Below are positions 36,347 to 47,000 of a DNA stretch of 64,000 nucleotides, piece by piece; the stretch's first letter is position 1, and every line of letters begins with the position of its first letter. The notes under the pieces are model-generated. The model had not been told where the DNA came from. It made no database searches and saw nothing but the letters and a program-made list of their open reading frames with translations. This stretch comes from Pseudomonas sp. MAG733B (GTDB taxonomy: Bacteria > Pseudomonadota > Gammaproteobacteria > Pseudomonadales > Pseudomonadaceae). The DNA lies in NCBI RefSeq assembly GCF_036884845.1, contig NZ_CP145732.1, forward strand, positions 5,580,001-5,644,000. Direction: 5' to 3'. The position numbers were made by a program, and so were the translations under genes.

Positions 36347-36619
36347 AAAAACTCCAAAAATCACCGAAACATCCCTGCAAGGCTGGTTCAGAACCCGCGA
36401 CGCTGCACCGACAAATCGTAAGTGCGCATTGCATGATGCTTCACATTTCAGCCGTGAAGCCGGCAGGGCATCACAAAACGCGCGAGTATACCCGAGCCCT
36501 GTCCGGCAAAGGGCGCCGCTGATAAGACACATGGACGCGCAAATATGCCTTGCGGCTGGCCCAAGCGCTCAAGAAGGCCTAGAATTCCCGCATCGAATAT
36601 TCCCCAAGGTAGTCCTTTA

Positions 36620-37207
36620 ATGTCCTTCGCTGAGCAACTAACCCGCCTGCAAGTCTTCCTCGACGCCGATGAACTGCATGACGAGGCGCTGGACTACGTG
36701 GCCGCCCACGGCTACCTCACCGCGCTGTCGATCTGCTCCGAAGTCGTTCCCGATCGTGAGTGGATAGATGCCCTCTTCGCCGAAGAGCCGCATTACAGCA
36801 GCGAAGCTCAACGCGAAGAGATCGAAGCCACTTTGATCGGCCTCAAGGCGCACATCGCTCGTCAACTGGCGTCGGATGAAGAATTCGAGTTGCCGTGCGA
36901 CCTGGACCTGGGCGACGACCCGGACGATTCCGAACTGCGCGGCTGGTGCATCGGCTTCATGGAAGGCGTGTTCCTGCGTGAAGCGGCCTGGTTCGAAAGC
37001 GCCGAGGAAGAAGTCAGCGAAATGCTGCTGCCGATCATGGTCGGCTCGGGCCTGTTCGACGAGCAGCCTGAGTTCGAAGACATCGCCAAAGATGCCAACC
37101 TGATGGACGACATGATCGTTCAGATCCCGGAAGCCCTGACGGCGCTGTACCTGCTGTGCAACGCGCCAGACGAAAAACCGGCGATCCTCAAGCCTCGTCA
37201 CCACTAA
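36620..37207 (+). CDS. UPF0149 (YecA/YgfB-like) family protein
   Basis: A 195-aa acidic cytoplasmic protein whose core (SDEEFELPCDLDLGDDPDDSELRGWCIGFMEG) is the UPF0149 family signature with the conserved WCxGFxxG. Unlike YecA it lacks a C-terminal SEC-C zinc motif. The start MSFAEQLTRLQVFLD (36620) lies a short distance after AAGGTAGT. The family is widespread in gamma-proteobacteria; P. aeruginosa AlpA-system-related YgfB members have been linked to stress regulation, but this paralogue's role is not known. A DUF454 gene follows after 10 nt. Confidence 0.85.
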   Translation: MSFAEQLTRLQVFLDADELHDEALDYVAAHGYLTALSICSEVVPDREWIDALFAEEPHYSSEAQREEIEATLIGLKAHIARQLASDEEFELPCDLDLGDDPDDSELRGWCIGFMEGVFLREAAWFESAEEEVSEMLLPIMVGSGLFDEQPEFEDIAKDANLMDDMIVQIPEALTALYLLCNAPDEKPAILKPRHH

Positions 37208-37217
37208 GGTCCTGCCT

Positions 37218-37613
37218 ATGGACAACCCCATAGGCAACCGCTCCCTGATGTTGCGCTACGTACTGCTGGCCATCGGCTGGCTGAGCGTAGCGTTGGGGGT
37301 GATCGGGATTTTCCTGCCGGTGTTGCCCACCACACCCTTCCTGTTGCTGGCTGCTGCTTGTTTCGCCCGCAGTTCGCCGCGTTTCTATCAATGGCTGGTC
37401 GATCATCCGCGGCTTGGGCCTTGGATTCGTGACTATCTCGATGGCAATGGTATTCCGCTCAAGGGCAAGGTCTATGCCATTGGGTTGATGTGGGCGAGCA
37501 TTCTGTTTTCCTGCTATCTGGTGCCGATGCCTTGGGCGCGGGGGTTCATGTTGACCAGTGCGGTGTTGGTGACGATTTATATTCTGAGGCAGAAGACTTT
37601 GCGCAAATTTTGA
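37218..37613 (+). CDS. YbaN family (DUF454) inner-membrane protein
   Basis: A 131-aa membrane protein with about three hydrophobic segments. DUF454 motifs GWLSVALGVIGIFLPVLPTTPFLLLAAACFARSSPRFY and the loop GPWIRDYLDGNGI are clear; the PVLPTTPF core is diagnostic. Close to the UPF0149 gene (10-nt gap), so probably co-transcribed. Function of E. coli YbaN is unknown. Confidence 0.9.
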   Translation: MDNPIGNRSLMLRYVLLAIGWLSVALGVIGIFLPVLPTTPFLLLAAACFARSSPRFYQWLVDHPRLGPWIRDYLDGNGIPLKGKVYAIGLMWASILFSCYLVPMPWARGFMLTSAVLVTIYILRQKTLRKF

Positions 37614-37654
37614 GTCTTTGGTTGTTGGTTTGGTGTACATATCCTTTTCTTCGG

Positions 37655-37935
37655 TAACGGCTGCTTAGGGTTCCGCCCTTACGGCGGGTTACTTTGAAAA
37701 GCGCAAAGTAACCAAACGCTCTTGCCCCTGACGTTCGGTGCCTCGCTGTGGCTCGGCATGCCCTCGCTCCGGTCCTGCTCCGTGGGCCCGCCGCCATCGG
37801 CCATCCATGGCCGGGGGCGGCTAACCCGGCATCCTTGCCGGGTTGCCCACTGCGCAGAACCTCCACTCGGCCTCACGAGGGGGCGAATACCGCAACAGCC
37901 CCGCGAGGCGGCCTACCGGCCGGCCTGGCACTTGA
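37655..37935. repeat. Dispersed Pseudomonas repeat region with palindrome GGTTACTTTG/CAAAGTAACC
   Basis: The ~280-nt non-coding stretch after the DUF454 gene contains a perfect 10-bp inverted repeat GGTTACTTTG...CAAAGTAACC (37687-37713), then a GC-rich tract with ordinary-looking but implausible short frames. The wording (CCGCCCTTACGGCGG, TCGGCATGCCCTCGCTCCGG) is one I recognise as a multi-copy intergenic element in Pseudomonas genomes. No gene is supported between 37614 and 38219. Confidence 0.55.
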
Positions 37936-37951
37936 TACGTGCGCGCTTCTC

Positions 37952-37992
37952 TGTAGGAGCTGTCGAGTGCAACGAGGCTGCGATCTTTTGAT
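37952..37992 (+). repeat. Single REP, family B
   Basis: TGTAGGAGCTGTCGAGTGCA...GCGATCTTTTGATC, an unpaired copy of the element seen doubled at 24411. A short family A fragment (GCAGGCTGGCTCCCACA) follows at 38040-38056. Confidence 0.75.
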
Positions 37993-38219
37993 CTGATGCA
38001 TCCGCGAAATTCTGGTCGGCTATCAGGCCGTCATCGCCAGCAGGCTGGCTCCCACAGTTTGGAATGCGTACGAACCAAACAAACAGGCCGGCGGTAAGGG
38101 CGAAACCATAAGCCGCCGTTACCGCAGCAACGGATATGTACACAATCAGCCCGACGACCAACCCCACCGTTCAAAAAACACCACCTAAACTTCACAAATC
38201 TGCATACGAGCAGCCCGAT

Positions 38220-38927
38220 ATGCCCCGCGGTCCGCGTAGTCCAGGATGGCCAACGCCCCGACTTCGGTTCGGCGGATGGTTGCTGCTGGGAGCTTTCCTG
38301 TTGGCCGGGCTGAACACTGTCTGGGCCGACTGGGATTTCACACAGAGCCTGCAAACCGCCGAAAAACGCTACGGTCCCCTCGGCCCCGCGCGCGGGCGAA
38401 TCGAGGCCTGGAGTCAATTGCTGCAAAGCGAGCGCGATGCGCCTGAGCGCGAGCAGTTGACCGCGGTCAATCGCTTCTTCAATCAACAACTGAATTTCCA
38501 GGACGACACCCGCATCTGGCGCCAGACCGATTACTGGGCCACGCCCGTCGAAGCCCTGATCAAGGGCGCTGCTGACTGCGAAGACTATGCCCTGGCGAAA
38601 TATTTCAGCCTGCGCGAACTCGGTATTCCCAGCGAAAAACTGCGCATCACCTACGTCAAGGCCCTGACCCAGAACCAGGCACACATGGTGCTCACCTTCT
38701 ACAGCAGCCCCACCGCCGACCCGCTGGTGCTGGACAACCTGATCGGCGACATCCGCCCCGCCTCGCAACGCAAAGACCTGCTGCCGGTGTACGCCTTCAA
38801 TGCCGAAGGTCTGTACCTGCCGGGTGCCAATGGCGGCAAACGCAGCAGCGACTCTAAAAAACTGTCGCGCTGGCAAGACGTACTGCAAAAGATGCAGGCC
38901 GAAGGCTTCGCCGTGGGCGATGGCTGA
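38220..38927 (+). CDS. lapG: LapG, periplasmic cysteine protease of the adhesin LapA
   Basis: LapG is a calcium-dependent BTLCP transglutaminase-like protease that cleaves the N-terminal retention module of LapA to release the adhesin, and is held inactive by LapD. From MPRGPRSPGW the product is 235 aa with a signal-anchor (about 18-36). Catalytic triad residues are Cys120 (GAADCEDYALAKYF), His155 (NQAHMVL) and Asp172 (LVLDNL); the 35- and 17-residue spacings match characterised LapG enzymes. A start 28 codons upstream is possible. lapD follows 22 nt downstream, as in P. fluorescens Pf0-1. Confidence 0.96.
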   Translation: MPRGPRSPGWPTPRLRFGGWLLLGAFLLAGLNTVWADWDFTQSLQTAEKRYGPLGPARGRIEAWSQLLQSERDAPEREQLTAVNRFFNQQLNFQDDTRIWRQTDYWATPVEALIKGAADCEDYALAKYFSLRELGIPSEKLRITYVKALTQNQAHMVLTFYSSPTADPLVLDNLIGDIRPASQRKDLLPVYAFNAEGLYLPGANGGKRSSDSKKLSRWQDVLQKMQAEGFAVGDG

Positions 38928-38949
38928 AGACCGCAGCAAGGAGCGTTGA

Positions 38950-40890
38950 ATGAAACTGCGCAACCAATTGTTTCTCGCCATCTGCCTGTTCTTGCTGGTG
39001 GCGTTCAGCGGCAGTTTTTTTGTCAGCCTGGAAAGCTCTCGCGAGCAGACCCTAGGCCAGTTGCGCGCTCACGCCCAGGACGCGGCCACCGCGCTCGGAC
39101 TGTCGCTGACCGCGCAGATCGATGACCCGGCGATGATGGAGTTGATGGTCAGTTCGATTTTCGACAGTGGCTATTTCAGCAACATCCGCATCGTCAGCAT
39201 CGACAATCAGCAAGTGCTGGTAGAACGCAGCATTCCGGCGCAGACCAAAGGCGTGCCGGGATGGTTTGTCAGCCTGGTCAATCTGCGTCACGAGGGTGGC
39301 GACGCATTGATCATGCGTGGCTGGGAGCAGGCGGCACGGGTCGAAGTGCTGAGCAATCCGCAGTTCGCCCTGGCCAAACTCTGGGACAGTACCCTCGGCA
39401 GTCTGATCTGGTTGTTGGTCTGCGGACTGCTCAGCGCCGTGTTCGGTGGCTGGCTGTTGCGTCGGCAACTGCGTCCTCTCGAATCGTTGGTCAAACAGGC
39501 CGAAGCCATCAGTAAACGCGAGTTTTTGAGCCTGCCGAAACTGCCACGCACGCCGGAACTGAAACGCGTGGTGCTGGCAATGAACCAGATGGTCGAGAAG
39601 CTCAAGGCCTTGTTCACCGAAGAGGCCGCGCGCAGTGAAAAACTGCGCAGCGAGTCCTATCAGGACAGCCTGACCGGACTGGCCAACCGGCGCATGCTGG
39701 ATGAACAACTGGCGGACCATTTACTGGTCGCCGAGCAACATGGCGACGGTCATTTGCTGACATTACGGATCAGTGACCTGAGCGGGCTCAACCAGCGCCT
39801 GGGCGGTCAACGCACTGATGCGTTGATCAGTGCGGTCGGCGAATTGCTCAAGCACCTGACCCGACTGCCGGAGCGACGCACCTGGCTGGCGGCCCGCAAC
39901 CGTGGCGGCGAATTCAGCCTGTTGTCGCCGGGTCTGAACAGCGAAGACGCCGCTCGCCTGGCCGCAGAAATCAGCGCCACCCTGGAAAACCTGCGCCTGA
40001 CCGGTGCCAGTGACTGCATGCCGGTCGCGCATCTGGGCATCGTCGCCTGGCACCCCGGCGAACCGGCCAGTGACGTGCTGATGCGACTCGATCAGGCACT
40101 GACCCAGGCCCACCAAAACCCCGAACGTCCCTGGATGCAGTTGAGCCACGGCGAGACCGTACCGAACCACGCGCAACATGACTGGCGCAGCTGGATCGAC
40201 GATGCCCTGACGCAAGGTAAATTGCAGCTGTACTTTCAACCGGTGGTGCAATGCGCCGACACCAGTGAGGTGCTGCACCACAAAGTCCTCGCACGGCTGC
40301 TCGACCCGCAGGGCCAAGCGATTGCTGCCGGGCATTTCCTGCCGTGGATCGAGCGTCTCGGCTGGTCGGCACGCTTCGACCTGGCGATGCTTGAAGCGAC
40401 CCTCGACTACCTTGCCGTCAATCGCTGGCCGCTGGCACTGAGCCTGTCCGGTGGCACCTTGCGCGATCAGTCGCAGCTGCAACTGATCCTCGACATGCTC
40501 GAATCACTGCCGGAACTGGCACCGTTGCTGACCCTGGAAATCGACGAACGCCAACTGCCGCCCCCCGACGATCTGCAACGACTGAGCCACAGCCTGCTCG
40601 ACACCGGTTATCACATCGGCCTGCAGCATTTCGGCGGCAGCTTCAGCCAGATCGGCAACCTCACTCAATTGGGCCTGGCGTACTTGAAAATCGATGGGGC
40701 CTACATCCGGCACATTGATCAGCAGCGAGATAAACGGCTGTTCATCGACGCGATTTACCGGGCGACCAACAGCATTGACCTGCCGTTGATTGCGGAAATG
40801 GTCGAGACCCAGGGTGAGCTGGAGGCGATCAGGGAGTTGGGGGTGTTCGGAGTGATGGGCAGATTGATCGGGCCGCCGGAGCCGATGTGA
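38950..40890 (+). CDS. lapD: LapD, c-di-GMP receptor that inhibits LapG
   Basis: A 646-aa inner-membrane signalling protein: TM1 (about 5-25), periplasmic output domain (about 26-150), TM2 (151-170), HAMP/S-helix (171-235), degenerate GGDEF (about 236-400) and degenerate EAL (about 410-640). The GGDEF signature reads RGGEF (318-322) and the EAL motif reads KVLAR (445-449), so it is enzymatically dead and acts as a receptor. Trp125 in RGWEQ matches the Trp that contacts LapG in characterised LapD. c-di-GMP binding switches the periplasmic domain to capture LapG, keeping LapA on the surface. Confidence 0.97.
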   Translation: MKLRNQLFLAICLFLLVAFSGSFFVSLESSREQTLGQLRAHAQDAATALGLSLTAQIDDPAMMELMVSSIFDSGYFSNIRIVSIDNQQVLVERSIPAQTKGVPGWFVSLVNLRHEGGDALIMRGWEQAARVEVLSNPQFALAKLWDSTLGSLIWLLVCGLLSAVFGGWLLRRQLRPLESLVKQAEAISKREFLSLPKLPRTPELKRVVLAMNQMVEKLKALFTEEAARSEKLRSESYQDSLTGLANRRMLDEQLADHLLVAEQHGDGHLLTLRISDLSGLNQRLGGQRTDALISAVGELLKHLTRLPERRTWLAARNRGGEFSLLSPGLNSEDAARLAAEISATLENLRLTGASDCMPVAHLGIVAWHPGEPASDVLMRLDQALTQAHQNPERPWMQLSHGETVPNHAQHDWRSWIDDALTQGKLQLYFQPVVQCADTSEVLHHKVLARLLDPQGQAIAAGHFLPWIERLGWSARFDLAMLEATLDYLAVNRWPLALSLSGGTLRDQSQLQLILDMLESLPELAPLLTLEIDERQLPPPDDLQRLSHSLLDTGYHIGLQHFGGSFSQIGNLTQLGLAYLKIDGAYIRHIDQQRDKRLFIDAIYRATNSIDLPLIAEMVETQGELEAIRELGVFGVMGRLIGPPEPM

Positions 40891-40922
40891 GTTTTTTTCA
40901 GATACACCGCGTTATCGTTCAT

Positions 40923-41010
40923 CGCGAGCAAGCTCGCTCCCACAGGGATTCGCGGCGTGCACCAGAATCCCGGTTCACTGAAAAATCTGTGGGAGCGAGC
41001 TCGCTCGCGA
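40923..41010. repeat. REPIN, family A, between convergent lapD and lapA
   Basis: CGCGAGCAAGCTCGCTCCCA and TGGGAGCGAGCTCGCTCGCG face each other over a ~45-nt spacer. A decayed further copy (GCGATCGCGAGTAGCCCA) lies at 41051-41068, just past the lapA stop. Confidence 0.9.
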
Positions 41011-41077
41011 TTGCGGTTTCACATTCAACTGTGAAGTTGACTGATCCAACGCGATCGCGAGTAGCCCACTTTTCAGA

Positions 41078-44000
41078 TCAAACAGTATCCACCTTCAACG
41101 AATGATCATTGAGCATCCCATTGATGATCGTCGCCGTGTCCGCTCCGGAAATCACCCCGCCCGCCCCCGGCGTTACACCGTAATGGCTGGCCAGGTTGAC
41201 GCCCGCCAGGTCGATGGTCTGGTTCGGTGCCGCGCCGGCCATGCCGCTGACGTCGATGCTGGTCACCAGCGACGCACCGCTGCCGCTGACAGTGAAGTGC
41301 AGGTAATCATCCAGCGAAGCGGCGGTGCCGTTTTCTCCTTGTAGCAATTGCGACAGGTCGAGTTTGTCGGTGCCCGGTGTGAAGTCGGTGATCACGTCAT
41401 GGCCGCTATTGCCCTTGAGCCACTGGAAGGTGTCGGCGCCGCTGCCGCCGGTCAGGGTGTTGTTGCCCAGGCCGCCGATCAGGAAGTCGTCACCGCCCTC
41501 GCCCTTGAGCACGTCGTTGCCCAGGCCGCCGGTGATGATGTTGCTGTTGTTGTCGCCGGTCAGTTTGTCGTTGAAGTCGGAGCCGATGAGGTTTTCGATG
41601 GCGGTCAAGGTGTCGGTGCCGGCGCCAAAAGTGTTCTGCGGACCGCTCGCGCCCAGGTTGACCGTGACAGCTGAGGTGGCATGCGCATAGCTGGCAGTGT
41701 CATTGCCGGTGCCGCCATCGAGCAGGTCGTTGCCGATGCCACTGAACAGCAAGTCATTGCCCGCATCGCCATGCAGCGTGTTGTTGCCGGTACCGGCGGT
41801 GAGGATGTCATTGCCGTCACCGGCATTGATGACGTTGTCACCGTTGCCCGCCACCAGTGTGTCGTTGCCCGCCGTCCCGGTGAGGGTGTGGCCGTCCTGG
41901 TAGCTGATGGACACGTTGGCATTGTCGCTGCCGCCATGGTTGTCGCTGCCGCCATGGTTGTCGCTGGCGGTGTAGCTGCCGTGATAGTCCGGCGTGGTGT
42001 CGTGGGCGCCGGAATAATCGAGCTTCATGGTCAGCTGATAGCCTTCCGCGTTACCTGCACCGCTGCCGCCACCGACGTTGGCAATGTTGGTGACATGAAT
42101 CTGGTAAACGCCATCGGCGTTTGCCGTGATGGTCTGGCCATCGGCGAGGGGAATCCAGGCGCCGCCGTTGATGGAGTACTCCATGGTGATATGGCCGGCG
42201 GCCAGGTTGTGGTCCAGATTGAGGGTTTCACCCTGCTTGAGGTTGACGGTGATGCGGTCCTCATCGTTGGTATTGGCGGCGGTGACCGGGCCCAGGTAAC
42301 CACTGATCACCAACAGGGCGGTCATCGTTGCGGTGGTGGCCGCGAAGGAGCCGCGCACATTGCTCAGGCTCTGGTTGCTCGGTTTGACGCCGCTGCCGGA
42401 GAAGTCGATCGCACCGGTGCCGATGAAGTCCGCTCCCTTGGCAACCCAGCCGGTATTGAAGGTGGTTGGCGAAGCCTTGAGCGGGTCGCCGTCGGCGTCG
42501 GTGTCGTTGGCCAGCAGCAACTCGCCCGGCACCGTCACGCTGTTCGACAGCACGTTGGTGATGATGTGGTCATCGGTGGCCACCGGTGCCGCGTTCGGAA
42601 TGACCTTGATCACCAGCGTCGAGTTGGCGAGATCGCCGTCGTTGTCGCTGACGGTGAAACCAATGTTTTCGGTGAGCACCACCGACGTGGTTTTCTGCGA
42701 CACGTAGTTGTATTCGCCGGTATCCAGGTTCACCACCAGGGTGCCTTTGTTGTCGGTGGCGATGCTCAGGGTGTTATTGGTGGTATTGAAGGTGCCGTGG
42801 TTGGCGCCACCGCTGAAGTTCAGCGAACCCTGATTGTTGTTGCCTTTCGGATCGTAGGTGTACGTGGTGCCATCGACGGTGATGGTTTTGATGAAGCCGC
42901 CATCCGCCCCGAACGTGCCGCCCTCGCCCAGCAGCGAACCGGTGACTGGTGCGCCGATCACGGTGCCCGAGAGCACCGAGTTGAGTTGGCCGAGGTCGGT
43001 GACGATCACCGCGTTGGTATTGGTGCCCGTGCCGGTGCCGTCGTAGGCCAGTGGATCGAGGGCATCGTTGTCGACGTTTTTACCCAGGCCGATCGCGTAG
43101 TTCTTGATTTGATTGTCGGTGAGGAAGTCTTTCCAGTTCGCCTCATCCTGAGTGCCGATCGAGCCTTCGTTAGGTTTGCCGTCGGAGAAGAAGTAGCCGA
43201 CGTTTTGTGCGCCCGTCAGTTTGCCGTTGGTGTTGAACGCATCTTGCGCGACGTCCACCGCCGCGTCGTAGTTGGTACCGCCGCCCGCCGACAGGCCGGA
43301 AACGATCGCCTTGGCAGTCGCCACGTCCACCCAGATTGAAGTCTTGTCGGTGGCGTTGCTGCTGAACGTCACGATCTGTACTTTGACGTCGCCGAGATCG
43401 TCGTACTTGTCGAGCAAGGCGCTGATGGCCTGCTTGGCCAATTCCAGCCGCGACAGGCCCGTAACGCCGGAGGCGTCGGCCATACTGCCAGACACGTCGA
43501 TCACCAGCAGCAGGTTGGTGTCGATCTCCACCGCTGCCACCGAACGTTCCGATGCCACGGCCTTGGGCACGTCATCGACGATGTTGACTACGATGGTGCT
43601 GGTGGTGCTGTTGCCCGCTGCATCGGTGGCCTTGTAGGTGAAACTGTCGCTCAGGGTGTTCGGGCCATCGTTGGCGCCCGGCGTGGTTTTCGGTGCCGAG
43701 GTCAGGGTGTAGGTGTAGGTGCCGTTGGGGTTGAGCAGGATTTGCCCAAAGGCGCCGTTGGCACTGCCGACCAGGGTGTAGGTGATCGCGCCCGCCGCGC
43801 CGGTGACTGAACCCACCAGGGTTCCGGTAGCGGTTTCACCGGTGTTGCCCGGCTCGCTGCCGGTGACCGTGCCGGCCGCCAGGTCCTGGCCGTCCTTGCT
43901 CAGGTCGAGGGCTTTTTCGTAGACCGTCGCGTCGGTGTCGGTCACGGCTTTGATGTTGCTGTTGCAGACATCGACGGTGATAGTTGTGGTGCTTTGATCG

Positions 44001-47000
44001 CCATCGGCATCGCGCACGGTATAGGTGAACGTGTCGGTGGCACCCGGTGCAGCGACCGAGTTCGGGTTGCTGTGATAGACCGCGTTGCCATCGGCATCGA
44101 GGGTCAGGTAACCGTAGTTGCCGTTGATCTGCGAATTGAGCCCGCCCACCGCCGGGGTCGAAGTATTGCTGCCGGCGCGTACACCGATCACGGCACCGAG
44201 ACCGTCGGCGCCGCCACTGTCATTGTCCAGTACGTTGCCACTGACAATCCCGCCCTCCGTCACCGAGACCGCGTCCGGTTTGGCCGTCGGTACGTCATCG
44301 ACAATGTTCACCACAATGGTGCTGGTGACGACGTTGCCGAGGGAATCGGTGGCCTGATAGGTGAAGGTTTCGTGAGTGACGTTCGGGCCATCATTGGCGT
44401 TTGGCGAGGTAGTCGCTGGCGAAGTCAACGTGTAGGTGTAGGTGCCATTCGGGTTGAGCACGATTTGCCCGTGCTCCCCGGTGGCGCTGCCGACCAGCGC
44501 ATAGGTGATCGCGCCCACGGCACCGCTGACCGAACCGACCAACGTGCCGGACGCGGTTTCACCGGTGCTGCCCGGCTGGCTGCCGACGACCGTACCTGCG
44601 GCCAGATCCTGGCCGTCCTTGTTCAGGTCGAGGGCTTTTTCGTAGACCGTTACGTCAGTATCGCTGACCGCTTTCAGGCAGCTGTTGTAGACGTCGATGG
44701 TGATGGTGGTGGTGCTTTGATCGCCATCGGCATCGCGCACGGTATAGGTGAATACATCCACTGCGCCCGGGCCGCTCACTGCGTTCGGATTGCTGTGATA
44801 GACCGCGTTGCCATTGGCGTCGAGAGTCAGGTAACCGTAGTTGCCGTCGATCTGCGTGTTGAGCCCGCCCACCGCTGCGGTCGAGGTATTGCTGCCGGCG
44901 CGCACACCGATCACGGCACCGAGACCGTCGGCGCCGCCGCTGTCGTTGTCCAGTACGTTGCCGCTGACGGTGCCGCCCTCTTGTACCGAATCAAAATCGG
45001 CTTTGGCCGTCGGTACGTCATCGACAATGTTCACCACAATGGTGCTGGTGACCACGTTGCCGAGGGAATCGGTGGCTTGATAAGTGAAGGTTTCGTGAGT
45101 GACGTTCGGGCCGTCGTTGGCGTTCGGCGAGGTAGTCGCTGGTGAAGTCAGGGTGTAGGTGTAGGTGCCATTCGGGTTGAGCACGATTTGTCCGTGCTCC
45201 CCGGTGGCGCTGCCGACCAACGCGTAAGTGATCGCACCCACCGCGCCGCTGACCGAGCCGACCAGGGTGCCGGACGCCGTTTCACCGGTGCTGCCCGGTT
45301 GGCTGCCGACCACGGTGCCAGCCGCCAAATCCTGGCCGTCCTTGGTCAGGTCGAGGGCTTTTTCGTAGACCGTTACGTCGGTGTCGCTCACCGCTTTCAG
45401 GCAGCTGTTGTACACGTCGATGGTGATGGTGGTGGTGCTTTGGTCACCGTCAGAATCGCGCACGGTATAGGTGAATACATCCACTGCGCCCGGGCCGCTC
45501 ACTGCGTTCGGGTTGCTGTGATAGACCGCGTTGCCATTGGCGTCGAGAGTCAGGTAACCGTAGTTGCCATCGATCTGTGTGTTGAGCCCGCCTACCGCTG
45601 CGGTCGAGGTGTTGCTGCCGGCGCGCACGCCGATCACGGCACCGAGACCATCGGCGCCACCGCTGTCGTTGTCCAGCACATTGCCGCTGACGGTGCCGCC
45701 CTCTTGTACCGAATCAAAATCGGCTTTGGCCGTCGGTACGTCATCGACGATGTTGACCACGATGGTGCTGGTGACGACGTTGCCGAGTGAGTCGGTGGCC
45801 TGATAAGTGAAGGTTTCGTGGGTGACGTTCGGGCCGTCATTGGCGTTTGGCGAGGTGCTCGCTGGCGAGGTCAACGTATAGGTGTAGGTGCCGTTCGGGT
45901 TGAGCACGATTTGCCCGTGCTCACCGGTAGCGCTACCGACCAGCGCATAGGTGATCGCACCCACGGCGCCACTGACCGAACCGACCAGGGTGCCGGACGC
46001 GGTTTCACCGGTGCTGCCCGGTTGACTGCCGACCACGGTGCCAGCCGCCAGATCCTGGCCGTCCTTGTTCAGGTCGAGGGCTTTTTCGTAGACCGTTACG
46101 TCAGTGTCGCTGACTGCTTTCAGACAGCTGTTACTCACATCGATGGTGATGGTGGTGGTGCTTTCATCGCCATCGGCATCGCGCACGGTGTAGGTGAACA
46201 AATCCACCGCACCGGGACCGCTCACTGCGTTCGGGTTGCTGTGATAGACCGCGTTGCCGTTGGCATCGAGGGTCAGGTAGCCGTAGGTGCCGTTGATCTG
46301 GCTGTTCAGGCCGCCGATGGCCGAGGTCGAAGTGTCGCCGCCGGCACGCACGCCGACCACCGCGCCACTCGCCGCTGGGCCATCCGCGCCGCCGATGTCG
46401 TTGTCCAGCACGTTGCCGCTGACGGTGCCGCCCTCCGCCACTGAGGCCGAATCCGGTTTGGCGGTCGGCACGTCATCGACGATGTTGACGTTCAGTTCGC
46501 CATGGGCGGTGGTGTTGTTGTCGTCGGTCACCACCACGGCAAACAGCTCGGAAATGCTGTTGGTGCCGTTGCCAGTCGGGTGACTTTCGTTATCGGCCAG
46601 GGTGTAGCTGTAGCTCACAACACCGGTCACGGGATCAAACCCGGTGATGGTCAGCGTGCTGCCCAGCGGAGTGACGACCGATTGCGGGAAGCCTGCGACC
46701 ACGCCACCGCTGACGACGGCGATACCGCCGACTGTCAGGGTTTGCACACCGTCCAGCGCAGTAATGGTGAAGGTGCCGTTTTGGGTCAGGGCCGGTGTGT
46801 TGGGGTCAGTGCCGTAGCTGAGGTTTTTTTCGTAGACGGTCAGTTCGCCGCCTTCGACGTTCAGGCCGTCGATAGTCACGCCATCGTCGTTGTTGTGAAT
46901 GTTCAGCACCAGGTTGGCGGTGCTGGAATCGCCGTCGGCATCGGTCAAGGTGTAGGTGAACGTTTCAGTGCCGTTGCCACCGCCATGCAGGGCTTTGAAG

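Noticed and set aside
37655..37990. Small protein-coding genes in the repeat after the DUF454 gene
   Set aside because: Frames have no ribosome binding sites and overlap a repeat-like GC-rich tract with palindromes.
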